A stretch of DNA of 64,000 nt from Novosphingobium beihaiense (GTDB taxonomy: Bacteria > Pseudomonadota > Alphaproteobacteria > Sphingomonadales > Sphingomonadaceae), in the NCBI RefSeq assembly GCF_022832375.1, contig NZ_JALHLG010000024.1:24057-88056 (forward strand), given 5' to 3'. A model generated the notes under the pieces. It did no database searches and was not told the origin of the DNA. It saw only the letters and a list, made by a program, of their open reading frames with translations. Made by a program: the position numbers and the translations under genes. How positions within the stretch are numbered: position 1 is the stretch's first letter; each line of letters starts with the position of its first letter. This document shows positions 60,802 to 64,000 of this stretch, piece after piece.

Positions 60802-63308
60802 TACGCAGCGCGGTCAGCGGGAAGGCCCAGCAGGCCGAACAGTGGCGCCAGCGTTTCGCCAAGATCGTGGCGTTCGTGGCGCCGCTGATGATCGGCGCCG
60901 TGGTCATCCTGCTGACGCAGCAAGTCCGCACGACGGATCATCTGGGCCAGGAAAAGGAAGCTGCACAGGAACAGCGCGCGCAGTTGTTCCTGTTGATGTC
61001 CGCTCATCAGGATGTCGAAACCGGGGGCCGTGGTTACGTCATCACCGGGGATGCCAGCTTCCTCGAACCCTATGACGAAGGGCGCCGCCAATTGATGGCA
61101 ATCTGGCCGTCCCTCTCCGAATATGCCTCTGTCCGGCCCCGGGAACAGGCCCTCGTGCGCGAACTGCGCATGCTTTCCAACCGCAAGCTTGCCTATACCC
61201 GGGGAACCATCGGGCGCCGCCGCAGCGGTGATATGCAGGGAGCAGAAGCCCGGGTCCGGTCCGGACGGGGCAAGGCGCTCATGGACCAGATCCGCGACCG
61301 TATCGGGCAGCTGGTCCAGTTGCAGCAGGCCACGATCGCCGAGCGCACTGCGAATGCGGAAGCGGCGGTCACCAATCTCAGGATTCTGACATTCGCGCTT
61401 CTGGCCGCGCTTGCCGCATTGCTGGCGGCGGCCTGGCTTGCCCTGCAAAACTCGATGCGCGCGCGCGATCGCGTACTGGCGGAGCAGGAAGATCTGGCCT
61501 TGCGCCAGAAGGCAATCCTTGAAAGCGCGATGGACGGGATCGTCACGATAGAGCCCGGCGGGGCAATCGAAGCGGTCAACGCGGCGACGCTGCGGATGTT
61601 CGGCTATGACCCGGGCGAACTGGACAGCCGCGATTTCGGCATCCTGCTTGCGGACCAGCCCCCGATTGGGCAGATCGCTGAAGAGCTGAGCGAACTCGGC
61701 CTGGAAGACGATCCCGAAGGGGTAACGCTGGAAATCGCCGCCCGCCGCAGCGGCGGCAGCGAATTTCCCATGGAAATGGCAATATCGGTGGCCGTTCTCA
61801 ACGAAGGCTTGCGCTATGTCGCCGTCATCCGGGACATCACCGAGCGCAAGCGCGTGGAGCAATTGAAATCCGATTTCGTATCCACCGTCACACATGAACT
61901 GCGAACGCCGCTCACTTCGATCGCGGGGGCGCTTGGCCTTCTCGAAGGTGGCGGCGGCGGCCCCTTGAACGAACGCGCCAGCCGCCTGATCACGATTGCC
62001 CATAGCAATGCCGACCGCCTCGTCCGGCTGATCAACGATATCCTCGACATCGAAAAGATCGAATCCGGAAACATGCCGTTCAACCTCCGCGAACTGGACC
62101 TGACGGCCGCCGTCCGCGCATCGGTAGAGGAAAACCGCAGCTATGCGGCCAAGTTCGGCGCCCACATCTCGTTGTCCGCACCGATGACGCCCATGGTCGT
62201 TTCCGCCGACCGCGACCGGCTTGCCCAGGTCTTCACCAACCTGCTCTCCAATGCCGCCAAGTACTCGCCGCCGGATGGCACCGTGCAGGTCACGATCGGC
62301 CCCCATGGCGGGTTCCACAGAGTCACGATCGCAGACGAAGGCCCCGGTATCCCGGAGGACTTTCAGGACCAGATTTTCAGCAAGTTCGCGCAGGCCGATT
62401 CCAGCTCCAGCCGCGCGAAAGGCGGCACGGGGCTGGGGCTCAGCATTGTCCGCGAAATCGTGACCCGGCTGGGCGGCGAAGTCAGCTTCGATACCAAGCC
62501 GGGACAGGGCACCCGCTTCCACATAGACCTGCCCGCTGTGGAACCGCGCCGCCCGCCCCGGAACAAAGCCCGCAAAGACCCGCCGCTGCTCGTATGCGGC
62601 GGGGATGCTGCCCAGCCTCTTGCAGCGGCCCTGCGTGAGGCCGGGCATGCGGTGACTGTCGCAGAAGCGAGGGCCCCGGCCCATGACGCCATGGCGGCTG
62701 CAAGATACGCAGGTATCGTTGTCGACCTCGGGCTTCCGGACAGCGCCGGCATCATCCGGATGGTCCGGGAAGACAAGAACAACGCGGATACGCCAATCCT
62801 GGCGTTCGGCAGCGAACCGGGTGCCGCCGGGCCGGGCGGCGCGGTTCTCATCCTCGACTGGCTGGAGATGCCTGTGGATGTTTCCCGTCTCGCAAACTGC
62901 GTGCAAGCCGCCGGTCTCGCGACGGGCCACGGCAAGCCGCGCATCCTCCATGTCGAAGCCGATCCCGGCGTACAGAAGATGGCCGCTGAGGCTCTGGACG
63001 AATACGCGGACATCGCCGCTGCCGGTTCCACCGAAACGGCACGAGCCCTGTTCGATAGTGAGGATTTCGATTGCGTCATCCTCTCTCTCTCACTGGAAAG
63101 CAGCGACGGCGCGGAATTGCTGCCCCACCTTCAGCGAAGCGGGGATTTGCCGGTTCCGGTGATCATCCTGTCTCCCGAAGGCCCCGATTCCGAAAGCGCG
63201 GGCCTTGCCAACACCTGTCTGGCGAGGGTGCACACGTCCCTGGAGGAACTCGCCGTCATTGCCGGAATGCTTACCGAGGTTCGCCGCAAAAGGATGCCTG
63301 CCCTATGA
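60798..63308 (+). CDS. hybrid sensor histidine kinase (CHASE3-PAS-HisKA-HATPase-receiver-like x2)
   Basis: An 836-aa membrane sensor. Helices at about 21-40 and 195-215 enclose a CHASE3 domain. A PAS domain covers about 235-350. The HisKA phospho-acceptor is H365 in FVSTVTHELRTPLTSIAG. The HATPase has NLLSNAAKYSPPDGTV, DEGPGIPE and KGGTGLGLSI. Two receiver-like regions follow (about 582-690 and 710-830). The first keeps an Asp in GIVVDLGLPD but lacks the acidic pair. In the second the acceptor is Ser (VILSLSLESSDG), so it is degenerate. ATG overlaps the GH16 stop. Confidence 0.9.
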   Translation: MIRSAVSGKAQQAEQWRQRFAKIVAFVAPLMIGAVVILLTQQVRTTDHLGQEKEAAQEQRAQLFLLMSAHQDVETGGRGYVITGDASFLEPYDEGRRQLMAIWPSLSEYASVRPREQALVRELRMLSNRKLAYTRGTIGRRRSGDMQGAEARVRSGRGKALMDQIRDRIGQLVQLQQATIAERTANAEAAVTNLRILTFALLAALAALLAAAWLALQNSMRARDRVLAEQEDLALRQKAILESAMDGIVTIEPGGAIEAVNAATLRMFGYDPGELDSRDFGILLADQPPIGQIAEELSELGLEDDPEGVTLEIAARRSGGSEFPMEMAISVAVLNEGLRYVAVIRDITERKRVEQLKSDFVSTVTHELRTPLTSIAGALGLLEGGGGGPLNERASRLITIAHSNADRLVRLINDILDIEKIESGNMPFNLRELDLTAAVRASVEENRSYAAKFGAHISLSAPMTPMVVSADRDRLAQVFTNLLSNAAKYSPPDGTVQVTIGPHGGFHRVTIADEGPGIPEDFQDQIFSKFAQADSSSSRAKGGTGLGLSIVREIVTRLGGEVSFDTKPGQGTRFHIDLPAVEPRRPPRNKARKDPPLLVCGGDAAQPLAAALREAGHAVTVAEARAPAHDAMAAARYAGIVVDLGLPDSAGIIRMVREDKNNADTPILAFGSEPGAAGPGGAVLILDWLEMPVDVSRLANCVQAAGLATGHGKPRILHVEADPGVQKMAAEALDEYADIAAAGSTETARALFDSEDFDCVILSLSLESSDGAELLPHLQRSGDLPVPVIILSPEGPDSESAGLANTCLARVHTSLEELAVIAGMLTEVRRKRMPAL

Positions 63309-63676
63309 CGATCTCGATCCTCTATATCGACGACGAACCCGACTTGCGCGAAATCGCCAGCATGGCGCTCGAACTCGATCCGGATATCATGGTACGGACA
63401 TGCGCAAGCGGGCCGGAAGCGCTCGATCTGCTGTCCACGATGACGCCCGATCTGATCCTGCTCGACATGATGATGCCGGTCATGGACGGCCCCATGACGT
63501 TCGCCGCGATCCGGGAGCGCTTCGGAAAGAGCATCCCGGTTGTCTTCATCACAGCCCGCACCAGCCCCGCCGACGTGGAAAAACTGGTCGCATCGGGCGC
63601 ACACGGTGTGATCCCCAAGCCTTTCGACCCCATGAAACTGACGGCGCAAGTCCGCTCATTTGTCAGCCATGCCTGA
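63305..63676 (+). CDS. single-domain response regulator
   Basis: A 123-aa receiver. DDEP near residue 9, the phospho-acceptor in LILLDMMMPVMDG (D about 54), the Thr in FITARTS and the lysine in IPKPFDP (about 104) are all present. No output domain follows, as in CheY-like relays. ATG 63305 overlaps the kinase stop in ATGA, so it is a coupled partner, and Hpt follows with an eight-base overlap. Confidence 0.93.
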   Translation: MTISILYIDDEPDLREIASMALELDPDIMVRTCASGPEALDLLSTMTPDLILLDMMMPVMDGPMTFAAIRERFGKSIPVVFITARTSPADVEKLVASGAHGVIPKPFDPMKLTAQVRSFVSHA

Positions 63677-63959
63677 AAACCAGTCCCGCCTCAACGCTAT
63701 CCGGGTGCGGTTCCTGGATCGCCTGTCCGGACAGCGCAGCACGCTCGAACGATTGGCGGGCATCGAAGGCGCCAACGATGAAATCCTGGACATCGCCCAC
63801 AAGATTGCCGGAATAGCAGGCTCGCTGGGCTTTCCGGCCCTGTCTGCGGCCGCTTCGGAAGTGGAAATGCTGCTGGTGAATGAACGGCCGCAAACGCTGC
63901 GCGGGGCACAGCAGCTCGAACAGCTGATGCATCAGATCGATGCCGCGCGGGAGAACTAG
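63669..63959 (+). CDS. Hpt-domain phosphotransfer protein
   Basis: A 96-aa helical-bundle protein with the Hpt motif ILDIAHKIAGIAGSLGFPAL (phospho-His about residue 43). It could pass phosphate between the hybrid kinase and a response regulator. ATG 63669 overlaps the receiver stop by eight bases. It is the last gene of the signalling operon in the window. Confidence 0.84.
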   Translation: MPENQSRLNAIRVRFLDRLSGQRSTLERLAGIEGANDEILDIAHKIAGIAGSLGFPALSAAASEVEMLLVNERPQTLRGAQQLEQLMHQIDAAREN

Positions 63960-64000
63960 GTCGGATCGCCATTCAGCGTAGCCAGAGCATGGTTGCGGCC
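63956..64000 (-). CDS. C-terminal end of a convergent gene, possibly a GGDEF protein
   Basis: Reading the minus strand from the window end gives 14 codons, GRNHALATLNGDPT, then TAG overlapping the Hpt stop. GRN is the last conserved motif of GGDEF (diguanylate cyclase) domains, which end in A-K-x-x-GRN followed by a short tail. Only 14 residues are visible, so this is a weak hint. Confidence 0.35.
   Translation of the reverse strand, partial: GRNHALATLNGDPT

Noticed and set aside
60582..62951. Long minus-strand frame opposite the histidine kinase
   Set aside because: The kinase motifs on the plus strand are complete; the opposite frame has none.
1..64000. tRNA or rRNA genes
   Set aside because: No cloverleaf or ribosomal RNA signature was noticed in the intergenic stretches; a dedicated scan could still find one.

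Overview
The window is high-GC bacterial chromosome, almost fully coding, with tight ATGA/GTGA-coupled operons and extragenic palindrome families. Gene content (class Ia NrdB, LptB-RpoN pair, TonB, BcsS, WbmS-type deacetylase, many CoA-ester and SDR enzymes, GGAAC-N16/17-CGTT stress promoters) fits an alphaproteobacterium of the Sphingomonadales, most like Novosphingobium or a relative. That is inference from protein style; no 16S or tRNA gene is present.

Bases 1-18,900 look like an acyl-CoA catabolic region. It holds an indolepyruvate ferredoxin oxidoreductase-family gene (cut by the window start), a GbsR/MarR-like regulator, an SDR / SnoaL-like / luciferase-like monooxygenase set, and a LysR regulator. 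Next comes a methylcrotonyl-CoA-carboxylase-type operon (beta subunit, a thioredoxin-like DUF3088 protein, biotin-carrying alpha subunit, MaoC hydratase). An IclR regulator, an acyl-CoA ligase, a double-hotdog dehydratase, an esterase, a CaiB-type CoA transferase and an MFE-type SDR follow. A secreted PQQ quinohaemoprotein dehydrogenase with unusual active-site features (18,919-21,354) closes the region.

Bases 21,500-29,400 hold small stress and envelope genes around a mobile-looking cassette. Three tiny beta-barrel (PRC/DUF2171-like) proteins each lie behind an apparent general-stress (EcfG-type) promoter. Between them sit nrdB without nrdA and a compact restriction-modification unit: C5 cytosine methyltransferase, NaeI-like endonuclease and Vsr repair nuclease. 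An AT-rich gene-free island with nested dyads lies at 28,740-28,930.

Bases 29,400-37,400 are mostly housekeeping: an SDR, a nucleoside transporter, a queuosine-precursor transporter, argB, YggT, folD and MarC. Bases 37,500-46,400 form a surface-polysaccharide operon: WbmS-like deacetylase, three hexapeptide-repeat acyltransferases, Gfo/Idh oxidoreductase, epimerase, two PLP aminotransferases and a glycosyltransferase fused to a helical tail. It probably makes a diacetamido-uronic-acid-like or similar aminosugar.

TonB, rpoN-lptB, pmbA, a TetR/DUF4188 pair and a lower-GC ABC exporter lead to the last block (55,100-64,000). That block holds a processive GT2 glucan-synthase-like enzyme, a 55-aa membrane peptide, a SpoIIE/STAS/HATPase partner-switching module on the opposite strand, BcsS, a GH16 glucanase, a CHASE3-PAS hybrid histidine kinase with degenerate receivers, a lone receiver and an Hpt protein. 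The tail of a probable GGDEF protein converges on it at the window edge. Together these suggest a sensory system controlling an extracellular beta-glucan; this is the best candidate for a little-described system here.
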